In this document: positions 1 to 5,990 of the stretch, piece after piece | How positions within the stretch are numbered: the first letter of the stretch is position 1 | How the letters are laid out: each line of letters begins with the position of its first letter | Source: Symbiobacteriaceae bacterium | Lineage (GTDB): Bacteria; Bacillota; JAAYKD01; WRDA01 | Assembly (NCBI GenBank): GCA_009783675.1 | Contig: WRDA01000089.1 | Coordinates: forward strand, 1-6,275 | Reading direction: 5' to 3' | Length of the DNA: 6,275 nt | Program-made: the position numbers and the translations under genes | The notes under the pieces: model-generated | Seen by the model: the letters and a program-made list of their open reading frames with translations, nothing else | Database searches by the model: none | What the model was told of the DNA's origin: nothing

Positions 1-437
1 AGCTGCTCTTTGACGCCAAGTCCTCCGCCAAATCCAGTCAGAGATCCGTCCTTGCCTACGACCCGGTGACAAGGGATGATGATGGGGATCGGATTGCGGC
101 TGTTAGCCAGACCAACTGCACGACAGGCTTTGGGATTGCCGATTTCTGTCGCTATCTGCTGATAACTTACCCTGCTGCCATAGGGAATGCGTTGCAAAGC
201 AGCCCATACTTTTTCTTGAAAGGGCGTCCCTGTGGCTCTCAGAGGGAGATCGAACACCTTGAGTGATCTTTTAAAGTAAGCTTGTAACTGTTTTACGACC
301 TCACGATCCAGGGCTGTCAGGTCAACCTCCTCTTTTAAAGCCGGAAGTTCTCCTGGCCACAAGAGACGGACGAGAGCTTCTCCTTCGGTTACTATACCCA
401 AAGTCCCAATGGGAGTATCGCAGTAAGAAAGAGGCAT
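1..437 (-). CDS. ogt: Methylated-DNA--protein-cysteine methyltransferase (O6-alkylguanine-DNA alkyltransferase), C-terminus cut by window edge
   Basis: This cytoplasmic DNA-repair protein transfers the alkyl group from O6-alkylguanine (or O4-alkylthymine) to its own cysteine in a single-turnover, suicidal reaction. The start is ATG at 437, preceded by a strong AGGAGGA Shine-Dalgarno at 444-450, 6 nt upstream. The frame stays open to base 1, giving 145 codons. Visible family signature: a short N-terminal domain (about residues 1-65), then the DNA-binding/active-site domain with TPFQEKVW (71-78), IPYGSRVSY (84-92), CRAVGLANSRNP (105-116) and IIPCHRVVG (120-128). Cys123 (codon 69-71) is the acceptor; GFGGGL follows near 137-142. 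All key residues are present. About 10-25 C-terminal residues are expected beyond the edge. Length and single-domain form fit Ogt/MGMT rather than Ada, which carries an extra regulatory domain. It lies downstream of the receptor-operon terminator in the same direction, so it is probably transcribed separately. Confidence 0.95.
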   Translation of the reverse strand, partial: MPLSYCDTPIGTLGIVTEGEALVRLLWPGELPALKEEVDLTALDREVVKQLQAYFKRSLKVFDLPLRATGTPFQEKVWAALQRIPYGSRVSYQQIATEIGNPKACRAVGLANSRNPIPIIIPCHRVVGKDGSLTGFGGGLGVKEQ

Positions 438-458
438 AGCAGATCCTCCTTATTGATA

Positions 459-474
459 GGGGGTCCAAACCCCC
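459..474 (-). promoter_or_regulatory. GC-rich hairpin in the ogt leader
   Basis: A perfect 6-bp inverted repeat (GGGGGT, loop CCAA, ACCCCC on the plus strand) lies only 8 nt upstream of the ogt Shine-Dalgarno (444-450). In the minus-strand transcript it would form a stable G/C stem with a 4-nt loop just before the ribosome site. No T-run follows, so it is not an intrinsic terminator. It may stabilise the mRNA or tune translation; no function is proven. Confidence 0.4.
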
Positions 475-512
475 ATTTGCTTGGGTAATATAGTATACAT
501 TCCGGGTATTTT

Positions 513-553
513 ACTCTTTCTCCTTTATAGTAACGAAAGAGTCACATAAACAA
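513..553 (-). promoter_or_regulatory. Weak candidate ogt promoter within an inverted repeat
   Basis: On the minus strand TTGTTT (548-553) lies 18 nt from TATAAA (524-529), a poor but possible -35/-10 pair directed at ogt. The -10 sits inside a perfect 8-bp inverted repeat, ACTCTTTC (513-520) and GAAAGAGT (535-542), separated by 14 nt, which is a layout a dimeric repressor could use. A second -10-like TATACT lies closer to the gene (494-499) but has no recognisable -35. The region must hold a promoter if the terminator at 554-580 works, but which element is used is uncertain. Confidence 0.25.
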
Positions 554-580
554 GATGCCTGAGTCAGTGACTCAGGCATC
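554..580 (-). terminator. Intrinsic terminator of the receptor operon (perfect 27-bp palindrome)
   Basis: GATGCCTGAGTCA and TGACTCAGGCATC are exact reverse complements separated by one base, so the RNA folds into an 11-12 bp stem with a tiny loop. In the minus direction the stem is followed by TTGTTTATG, a T-rich though interrupted tract. It lies 27 nt past the stop codon of the second receptor, where a terminator is expected. On the plus strand no gene reads into it, so leftward termination is the sensible reading. Confidence 0.75.
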
Positions 581-606
581 CTCTTTAATATGAACTACAT
601 AGATTA

Positions 607-2553
607 CTAGCCGCGACGTGTCTGAGGAGCTGGTAGCTGTCCTCTGACCTGCGGTCGCGCTGATGGTTTCTCCCTTTCAACCCGACGTCCACCAATCTGA
701 GGCTGAGGAGGACTGGTCCTTTCCTTAGGAGCGGAAGAGGTCTGACTCCCCAGGACTAGCGTACTCAACTCTTCCTGCACTTTACTCAGATCCTGCGCCT
801 GGACCTCAAGTTCTACAGCCGAGGCAGAATTTTCTTCAGCTATGGCAGCATTGCTCTGGGTGACATCTTCCATCTGAGAGAGTGCGATGGTGATCTGTTC
901 GATGCCCACCAGCTGTTCGTGACTGGCTTCATTGATCTGAGCAACCAGCCCGTTGAGTTCCTTATTCTTCTCGGAAATATCCTTTAAGGCCCTGTTGACC
1001 TCTGATGAACCTATGACTCCCTGGCGGGAGAGCACCAGATTGTGTTCGACGATAGCCGAGGTGTTGCTGGCGGCTTCCGTACTTCGACTAGCCAGGTTGC
1101 GAACCTCCTCTGCGACCACCGAGAAGCCCTTGCCGGCGTCACCGACACGTGCTGCTTCAACCGAAGCATTGAGGGCGAGGATGTTTGTCTGGAAGGCGAT
1201 GTTATCGATGATGGCAATGATCTTAGCAATTTCTTCACTGGAACTCTCCAACTCACGCATGGAGATGATCAGATCCTCCACACGAGCCAATCCCTCATTG
1301 GCTGCTTCCAAAGCTTCGTTAGCCAGGGCCGCTACGGTCTCTGCGCTATCAGCATTTTGCTGGATCATGACCGCCGCCTGGGAGGCTGTCGCTGATGTCT
1401 CTTCGATACTGGCAGCCTGTTGGACCCCGCCCTGAGCCAGAACACCTCCGGAACCAGATATCTGAGTTGCCGAGGACAGCACCGACTGAGCCGAGGAGAA
1501 TAGTTCGTCGTTCATCTGGACCAGAGTTTTGCTTGATCCGTTTATGAGATAGTAGAGGATGGCTATGGAAAGCAAGATGACGATGACCACTACCGAGACC
1601 ATGGTAAAAAGCACCGAGAAGACTAAACCGTTAGAATCCTTCTCCGGTATTGCTACTGTAACCAGCCAGGGATCCTGTCCTGAAATGATAGTCAAAGGTG
1701 AGATGATATAGTTACAGACCCCGTTGACCGCTGCATCGAACGCACGCCGTTCTTTCGTTGTCCCAGTACGCATGGCATCTTTCAACCCGGTAGTCAGTTC
1801 CGAATCGGTAGTGAAGACATTTTGGCCGATCATTTTAGCATGGCTGTGACCAAGGATGGTTCCATCGGAGGAAAGTACCATCACAAATGCATTAGGAAAT
1901 AGATTGAACTCCTGCATGACAGTCATGCTCTGGACATCTGCGAAGTTCATTTCGGCAGCGATGAAGCCAATGGTCCTGTTGCCGGACTTTATTGGCACAG
2001 CAATCTGCGCTGTGACCACGGATCCTCTCACGGCAGGAGGGGTGATCAACTCACGACCATCCCGGACGACTTGATAGAGACCGCTGCGCTGATGATCATT
2101 GGCGGAAACTGTCGTTACTGAATAGTTGTTACCAGACTTGACGATATGGGGAGCAAAAATGCCTGTACTATCATGGAAACTCTGACTTGCAAACTCTGTA
2201 TCCCTGCCATCGAAAGCGTCAGGCTCAAAGTAGAGGGTAAATCCATCGATCAGGTGATTATCACCGAGGACTCCTTCACAGGAATCAATCCAGGTGTTAC
2301 GGTCTGCTGATCGGTTTGCGATTTGCTCTTCCATGATGGAACCCATTGTACGCACGACTGTCAGGATATCGGTAATGTCTACATCCATCTTTGCTGCAAA
2401 ACGATCCGCAGCATCCTGGGCATCAGTGTTACTGGAGTTGGTGACATAGGAGCTGAATAAGAATCCTCCCACAACGATGAAGATGGTCACTCCGATGAGT
2501 AGAGTTATGGTAACGGGTAGAATCGTTTTCCATTTAAAGCTCATACGTGCCAT
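607..2553 (-). CDS. Methyl-accepting chemotaxis protein with dCache-like sensor, no full HAMP (second gene of pair)
   Basis: Inner-membrane chemoreceptor (648 aa) that passes periplasmic ligand signals to CheA/CheW. Order: short basic N-terminus; TM1 about 11-36; periplasmic sensor 37-308, dCache-like, with FDGRD (114-118), FHDSTGIFAP (126-135) and a late GFIAAEMNF strand; TM2 about 309-337; helical signalling domain about 350-602; Pro/Arg-rich tail 603-648. Methylation-type segments are IEETSA (383-388) and AEENSA (572-577). The hairpin tip is at 448-490, IAFQTNILALNASVEAARVG. Distances from tip D472 to E385 (87) and E574 (102) equal those I recall for E. coli Tsr, implying the 36-heptad class. 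Only about 48 residues separate TM2 from E385, too few for a HAMP domain. The tip reads NAS and ARVG where nearly all receptors have NAA and ARAG. The tail lacks an NWETF-like CheR/CheB tether. ATG at 2553 is preceded by GGAGGG (2561-2566, 7-nt spacing). The gene starts 47 nt after the upstream paralogue and shares its operon. The ligand is unknown; no amino-acid-type RxxWY dCache motif is visible. Confidence 0.93.
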   Translation of the reverse strand: MARMSFKWKTILPVTITLLIGVTIFIVVGGFLFSSYVTNSSNTDAQDAADRFAAKMDVDITDILTVVRTMGSIMEEQIANRSADRNTWIDSCEGVLGDNHLIDGFTLYFEPDAFDGRDTEFASQSFHDSTGIFAPHIVKSGNNYSVTTVSANDHQRSGLYQVVRDGRELITPPAVRGSVVTAQIAVPIKSGNRTIGFIAAEMNFADVQSMTVMQEFNLFPNAFVMVLSSDGTILGHSHAKMIGQNVFTTDSELTTGLKDAMRTGTTKERRAFDAAVNGVCNYIISPLTIISGQDPWLVTVAIPEKDSNGLVFSVLFTMVSVVVIVILLSIAILYYLINGSSKTLVQMNDELFSSAQSVLSSATQISGSGGVLAQGGVQQAASIEETSATASQAAVMIQQNADSAETVAALANEALEAANEGLARVEDLIISMRELESSSEEIAKIIAIIDNIAFQTNILALNASVEAARVGDAGKGFSVVAEEVRNLASRSTEAASNTSAIVEHNLVLSRQGVIGSSEVNRALKDISEKNKELNGLVAQINEASHEQLVGIEQITIALSQMEDVTQSNAAIAEENSASAVELEVQAQDLSKVQEELSTLVLGSQTSSAPKERTSPPQPQIGGRRVEREKPSARPQVRGQLPAPQTRRG

Positions 2554-2600
2554 GATCTTACCCTCCTAAGAGATCGGTCAGAATCGTGAGAACAGTCCCG

Positions 2601-4619
2601 CTAGAAGCGATTATCTTTCTCCAGCGGAATAACTTCGTTTGGTGAGACGATGTGAGGTTGACCTTTGGGTGGTGGAGTCGGAAGTCTGCGTTCAGCTGTC
2701 TGCGGTGTTCGCACCCTGGGCTGAGCCGCACGCTGCTGTGGTGCAGCAGGAGCTTTGGTTTTTACTTGGGCCTTGACCCGCGGAACCACATACTTACTGC
2801 CACCATTAATCAGGGCACGCAGGCGAACCATGAGTTCATTCAGATAATCAGCCTGGGTCTTGAGCTCACTGGAAGCAGCGGAGCTCTCTTCGGCTACGGC
2901 AGCATTGCTCTGGGTGATATCCTCCATTTGGGAAAGAACGATGTTTATTTGCTCCGCAGCGGAAGCCTGCTCCTGTCCAGAAACGCTGATCTGTTGCATC
3001 AGGTTGTAGACTTCAGTATTCTTGACACTTATATTCCCTAGGGCAGCTCCCACCTCGATGGAGGAGTCAACTCCCCTGCGAGAGAGATCCAGATTACGTT
3101 CGATGATTTGGGCTGTACTGCTGGCAGCTTCCGCACTCTGATGCGCAAGTGAACCAACTTCAGAAGCTACAACGGCGAAACCCCTGCCGTCATCACCGGC
3201 ACGAGCCGCTTCCACTGCGGCATTGAGAGCGAGGATATTGGTTTGAAAAGCGATATCATCGATAATCTTGATGATTCTGCCAATTTCATCGCTGGAATGT
3301 GAGAGCTCCTCCATGGAAGAAATCAGCTCGGTTACCCTGGCATGACCCTTCTCCACGGCAGCTGAAGCTTCCTCTGAGAGTTGCAACGCCCTCTGCGTGT
3401 TGGCAGCAGTGTTTTGGACCATCTGAGATGCCTGGTTCATAGTGGCAGAGGTTTCCTCAATCCCGGCAGCCTGTTGGATGCCTCCCTGAGCCAGGACATC
3501 GCTGGCGGCAGCGATCTGGGTAGAAGCACTCAGGACTGCACTGGCTGAAAGGCTCAAACGATCATCGATTGCCAGGAGAGATCTGGAAAAACCGTTCATG
3601 TTCAGAAAGAGCACCAGCAGAGTTGCGATAAGGGTCAGAACCGCTAAAACTACGATGACAATGACCAGGAAACTGGCATTTGCGTTGACTACACTTGCCG
3701 GCATGGTGATAAGGAAGAAAAGGTATTCCCCAGTCTCGGCAACAGTAAAAGGAGCAACGGCATAGAAACCTTGCTCCCCGAAAGTAGTGGAGTACCCTTC
3801 GAAAAGTTGCACCTGATGGTCGCGCAGAGCCTCCTGGGTCTTAGCGGCAATCTGGCGATCCATTCTAGCTATGACATTTGTGCCTACCATGCTGGCAGTA
3901 TTGGACACAGCAACCTGACCGTCCAGGTCACAGAGAGCGCTCAATCCTTTGTCACTGCCCAGAACAGCATAACTAACCAGGAATCTTGTCAGAGCATCCA
4001 GCCTGAAGTTGGCTGCTACGAAGCCAATGGTTTGCCCGTTAACTACGATAGGATCTCCCAGAGTGATGATCCATTTCCCCGAATCCATATCTAAGTAAGG
4101 GCCGGACAAAGTCTCGGACTTCGCCATCATTAAATTCTGATAATAAAGATGGCGACGATGAGAGTTGGCATTGACCGTGCTCAGGGATATCGATCCTCCA
4201 TCGACTGTTACATAAGGAGCGAAAATCCCACTTGGATCATGAAAAGCCTGGTTACTGAACTCCTCATCCCTGCCATCGAATCTGTTCGGTTCGATATAGA
4301 TAAATATGGCATCGATCGAGTGGTTCTGACGCGCTAAACCTTGCAAGATACGCACCCATGCCTCCCGGTTTGCCTCACCGCTGACGATATCGCTTTCGAG
4401 AACGGGCGTCATGGTACTGACAGCTGTAAGCACCTCGGTAAGAGACTTGGTGACATGGCTGATCATCTCATGAGCTTCGAAGAGCAGACGATCGGAATCG
4501 ATGGAGTTGAGAGAACTGAAGGCAGAGGAAGCAGTAAAGAAGGTCATCACCGTAAACCCGATCGTCAGGACGATTAAAGTAGGTACGATGGTACGCCATT
4601 TAAAGCTTAATCTGGACAT
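2601..4619 (-). CDS. Methyl-accepting chemotaxis protein with dCache-like sensor, no full HAMP (first gene of pair)
   Basis: Paralogue of the next gene, 672 aa from ATG 4619. A GTG two codons upstream (4625) is in frame, but it directly abuts the AAGGAAGG ribosome site, so ATG is preferred. Layout: TM1 about 10-33; periplasmic dCache-like sensor about 34-314 with FDGRD (114-118), FHDPSGIFAP and HRRHLYYQ; TM2 about 316-340; signalling helices about 353-606; basic Pro-rich tail to 672 ending VIPLEKDNRF. EETSA (from 388) and AEESSA (from 577) mark the methylation helices. Tip D476 to E389 is 87 residues and to E578 is 102, as in the 36-heptad class. About 50 residues lie between TM2 and E389, so HAMP is missing or reduced. 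The tip has EVGSLA where the family has EVRxLA (Gly codon at 3153-3155). The C-terminus ends in an aromatic after an acidic stretch, as a CheR/CheB tether might, but does not fit the x-[HFYW]-x-x-[HFYW] pattern. It is transcribed from the promoter at 4692-4720 together with its paralogue, with which it shares the N-terminal (R-[LM]-SFKW) signature. Confidence 0.93.
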   Translation of the reverse strand: MSRLSFKWRTIVPTLIVLTIGFTVMTFFTASSAFSSLNSIDSDRLLFEAHEMISHVTKSLTEVLTAVSTMTPVLESDIVSGEANREAWVRILQGLARQNHSIDAIFIYIEPNRFDGRDEEFSNQAFHDPSGIFAPYVTVDGGSISLSTVNANSHRRHLYYQNLMMAKSETLSGPYLDMDSGKWIITLGDPIVVNGQTIGFVAANFRLDALTRFLVSYAVLGSDKGLSALCDLDGQVAVSNTASMVGTNVIARMDRQIAAKTQEALRDHQVQLFEGYSTTFGEQGFYAVAPFTVAETGEYLFFLITMPASVVNANASFLVIVIVVLAVLTLIATLLVLFLNMNGFSRSLLAIDDRLSLSASAVLSASTQIAAASDVLAQGGIQQAAGIEETSATMNQASQMVQNTAANTQRALQLSEEASAAVEKGHARVTELISSMEELSHSSDEIGRIIKIIDDIAFQTNILALNAAVEAARAGDDGRGFAVVASEVGSLAHQSAEAASSTAQIIERNLDLSRRGVDSSIEVGAALGNISVKNTEVYNLMQQISVSGQEQASAAEQINIVLSQMEDITQSNAAVAEESSAASSELKTQADYLNELMVRLRALINGGSKYVVPRVKAQVKTKAPAAPQQRAAQPRVRTPQTAERRLPTPPPKGQPHIVSPNEVIPLEKDNRF

Positions 4620-4691
4620 TGGCACCCTTCCTTTTCTGTAGCATTAGTGTGTTCATTGTAACGATGGGGCCCAGATGATTTAAGCAGCAAT

Positions 4692-4720
4692 ATTATACTC
4701 GTCAGACGACTTTCTGTCTA
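4692..4720 (-). promoter_or_regulatory. Strong sigma70-type promoter for the receptor pair
   Basis: On the minus strand the -35 is TAGACA (4715-4720, five of six consensus bases), the spacer is exactly 17 nt, and the -10 is a perfect TATAAT (4692-4697). Transcription should start near 4685, giving a leader of about 65 nt before ATG 4619. The -35 box overlaps the outer arm of the long hairpin at 4716-4775. I see no sigma28-type flagellar promoter here, so expression is probably by the housekeeping sigma factor. Confidence 0.8.
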
Positions 4721-4775
4721 GCCCAAAACCTGCTTCGGGGATAACAAGTGATCCCCTCGCACGTTTTGGCTAGAC
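4716..4775. repeat. 60-nt long imperfect inverted repeat (hairpin element)
   Basis: The outer arms GTCTAGCC(C)AAAAC (4716-4729) and GTTTTGGCTAGAC (4763-4775) pair over 13 bp with one extra C. Further in, TGC pairs with GCA, and GGGGAT (4739-4742 region) pairs with ATCCCC around an 8-nt loop, aacaagtg. Two more base pairs are possible outside a T-T mismatch (to 4713/4778). Neither side is followed by a T-run, so it is not an evident terminator for the upstream ureohydrolase gene. It may be a dispersed repeat or a regulatory RNA/DNA structure. Its left half contains the first 26-bp direct repeat. Confidence 0.75.
4721..4746. repeat. 26-bp direct repeat, copy 1
   Basis: This begins GCCCAAAACCTGC and ends GGGGATAACA; an identical 26-bp copy starts 141 bp later at 4862. 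Here the copy forms the left arm and part of the loop of the long hairpin. A 26-bp exact match between neighbouring noncoding sequences is far beyond chance in a 300-bp region. Confidence 0.85.
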
Positions 4776-4784
4776 TGATCCAAG

Positions 4785-4805
4785 ATGGGGACTACTAGTC
4801 CCCAT
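4785..4805. repeat. 21-bp perfect palindrome with central base
   Basis: ATGGGGACTA (4785-4794) and TAGTCCCCAT (4796-4805) are exact reverse complements around one C. It sits between the long hairpin and the second repeat copy, about 88 bp upstream of the receptor -35. It could be an operator or a stable RNA stem; no poly-T follows on either strand, so it is not a typical terminator. Confidence 0.7.
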
Positions 4806-4841
4806 TCCCCTAAACGAGAGACGACGCCTATCGCCGATCGA

Positions 4842-4858
4842 GCTACGCAGAGCGTAGC
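4842..4858. repeat. 7-bp inverted repeat with 3-nt loop
   Basis: GCTACGC (4842-4848), AGA, GCGTAGC (4852-4858) form a perfect short hairpin just before the second copy of the 26-bp repeat. The GCTACG word recurs at 4904-4909 after the partial third repeat copy, suggesting that both belong to one repeat-derived structure. Confidence 0.6.
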
Positions 4859-4861
4859 ATT

Positions 4862-4904
4862 GCCCAAAACCTGCTTCGGGGATAACACCCGAAAACCTGC
4901 TTCG
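4862..4904. repeat. 26-bp direct repeat copy 2 plus partial third copy in tandem
   Basis: Positions 4862-4887 match copy 1 (4721-4746) base for base. The 13-bp core AAAACCTGCTTCG starts again at 4892, exactly 26 bp after its position in copy 2 (4866), giving a short tandem of that period. TTCGGG (4875-4880) and CCCGAA (4888-4893) form a 6-bp stem around gataaca, so GGGGATAACA lies at a hairpin apex here as in copy 1. The repeat ends 16 bp before the ureohydrolase stop codon and lies in its 3' untranslated region. Confidence 0.8.
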
Positions 4905-4920
4905 CTACGATCGCTTGATG

Positions 4921-5877
4921 TTAGGGCTTAACCCAGCTCTGCCAGTTGGAGATGATGGATGCGATCATTCGGATCCCGCTGAGAATTGCTGTCTGGTTCT
5001 CCGCATTTCGTTCCTTACCTCTCCCCTGGGCATCGAAATAAACTGAAGCCAGGGAGGCGACAGATACTTTCCCTGTTTCCATCACGATACGGATATTCTC
5101 CATCAGCGTCCAGATATCCGGTCCATCAGGTTCAGGTGTGTTGACACTTGGCAGATAGAGTGAATCTACTATATCGGCATCGATGTGCAGATAGAGGGTG
5201 TCAACCTGTTCAGCCAGACGACCTGCAATCAGACGCCAACTATCCGTATCGTTGAATGCCGAGGTGCCCACAATAGTCAGTTCCCGATCCCTGATATTGT
5301 CCATCTCAGTGGCATCGAAGGAACGAGCATCACTAAGAAGAGCATAACGATCTTCGAATGCAGGGTCCAACCCGCAACTCTGACGCCACTCGCTGAGACC
5401 GTAGCCAAGGATGGTGGCGAAAGGCATACCTCCAAGCATCCCGGAGGGTGATGTTGCTGGTATGTTCAAGTCTCCATGAGCATCCAGCCAGATGATTCCC
5501 GTCTTGGCTGTCGAGCCGAAGGCGCGTCGGATCCCTCCGGCCACTCCCGGAGCTTGCACACAGGTCCCGCCAGTTACAAAGACAGCCTTACCATCGCGCA
5601 ACCCTTGGCAGACTCTGTCAGACACAAGCCTGGTCAGTTCGAGATATGCCGTATCCTTTGCTGTTATACTCTCATCTAAAAGAAGCTCCTCCAGTTCGAC
5701 TTCCACTCCGGCTTTGTGATAGACACCACAGAGGTGGTAGTCATCCAACTCCCGTGGCCGCGGGACAACCCCCAGCGAACTGCGGACAACCTTGTCCCGG
5801 GTCTCAGGAGTCGTCCCCAAATAAACTCCGGATGCATTGAGCAATTCGATGACTCGTAATCCTGATAATTTGGACAT
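4921..5877 (-). CDS. Divergent ureohydrolase (arginase/agmatinase superfamily), substrate unknown
   Basis: A 318-aa cytoplasmic protein of the metal-dependent family that hydrolyses guanidino or formimino C-N bonds (arginine, agmatine, guanidinobutyrate, formiminoglutamate). Length and motif order fit: TGGTC at 102-106, WLDAHGDLN at 130-138, SPSGMLGGMP at 143-152, HIDADIVD at 231-238. The DAHxD and DxD metal ligands (D132, H134, D136, D233, D235) are present. The usual GGDHS His is Cys106 and the Asp before it is Thr105. The SGNxHG loop reads SGMLGG, losing the His that binds arginine in true arginases, and the Glu after GGL is not clearly kept. Some bacterial arginase-family proteins carry GGDC and GGMP forms, so this may be a known subgroup rather than decay; the activity cannot be named. 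ATG 5877 follows AGGAGGA (5885-5891, 7-nt spacing). It is transcribed toward the receptor pair but separated by the repeat-rich gap with its own promoter; no clear terminator follows it. Confidence 0.88.
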   Translation of the reverse strand: MSKLSGLRVIELLNASGVYLGTTPETRDKVVRSSLGVVPRPRELDDYHLCGVYHKAGVEVELEELLLDESITAKDTAYLELTRLVSDRVCQGLRDGKAVFVTGGTCVQAPGVAGGIRRAFGSTAKTGIIWLDAHGDLNIPATSPSGMLGGMPFATILGYGLSEWRQSCGLDPAFEDRYALLSDARSFDATEMDNIRDRELTIVGTSAFNDTDSWRLIAGRLAEQVDTLYLHIDADIVDSLYLPSVNTPEPDGPDIWTLMENIRIVMETGKVSVASLASVYFDAQGRGKERNAENQTAILSGIRMIASIISNWQSWVKP

Positions 5878-5961
5878 TATAAGATCCTCCTGCTGATTAT
5901 AAAATCATTCTTGCTTCTTCATTCGCCTTACTAGCGCCGTTTCCTCCCTATTCCATCCTTG

Positions 5962-5990
5962 TTGAAGCTCTCAAGCTTCATAATTATTAT
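5962..5990 (+). promoter_or_regulatory. Candidate promoter for the DD-carboxypeptidase gene
   Basis: TTGAAG (5962-5967) and TATTAT (5985-5990) are separated by exactly 17 nt and point toward the gene starting at 6079, predicting a leader of about 80 nt. The -35 matches four and the -10 five consensus bases. The promoter overlaps two inverted repeats described separately, so it may be regulated. I could not find an equally good leftward promoter for the ureohydrolase; a TATAAT at 5897-5902 on the minus strand lies too near its ribosome site and lacks a -35. Confidence 0.5.

Noticed and set aside
66..266. Plus-strand open frame of 66 codons at the left edge
   Set aside because: It lies entirely opposite the alkyltransferase domain containing the PCHR motif, which is clearly the real coding strand.
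953..1435. Long plus-strand open frame (160 codons) opposite the receptor gene
   Set aside because: It is antisense to the highly conserved signalling domain, shows no recognisable protein and arises from the codon bias of the real gene; the same holds for the other plus-strand frames over both receptors and the ureohydrolase.
2554..2600. Separate promoter for the second receptor
   Set aside because: The 47-nt gap holds only the ribosome site; no -10/-35 pair could be seen, so co-transcription is the simpler view.
4716..4775. Integron attC-like recombination site
   Set aside because: The hairpin with an extra-helical base resembles one superficially, but the required RYYYAAC/GTTRRRY core pair is absent and there is no integrase or cassette structure.
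4716..4775. Intrinsic terminator of the ureohydrolase gene
   Set aside because: In the minus direction the stem is followed by AGAAAGTCG rather than a T-run, and it lies about 145 nt past the stop codon.
4721..4904. CRISPR-like array
   Set aside because: Only two full repeats, with unequal gaps (115 bp, then a direct tandem partial copy), and no cas genes nearby.
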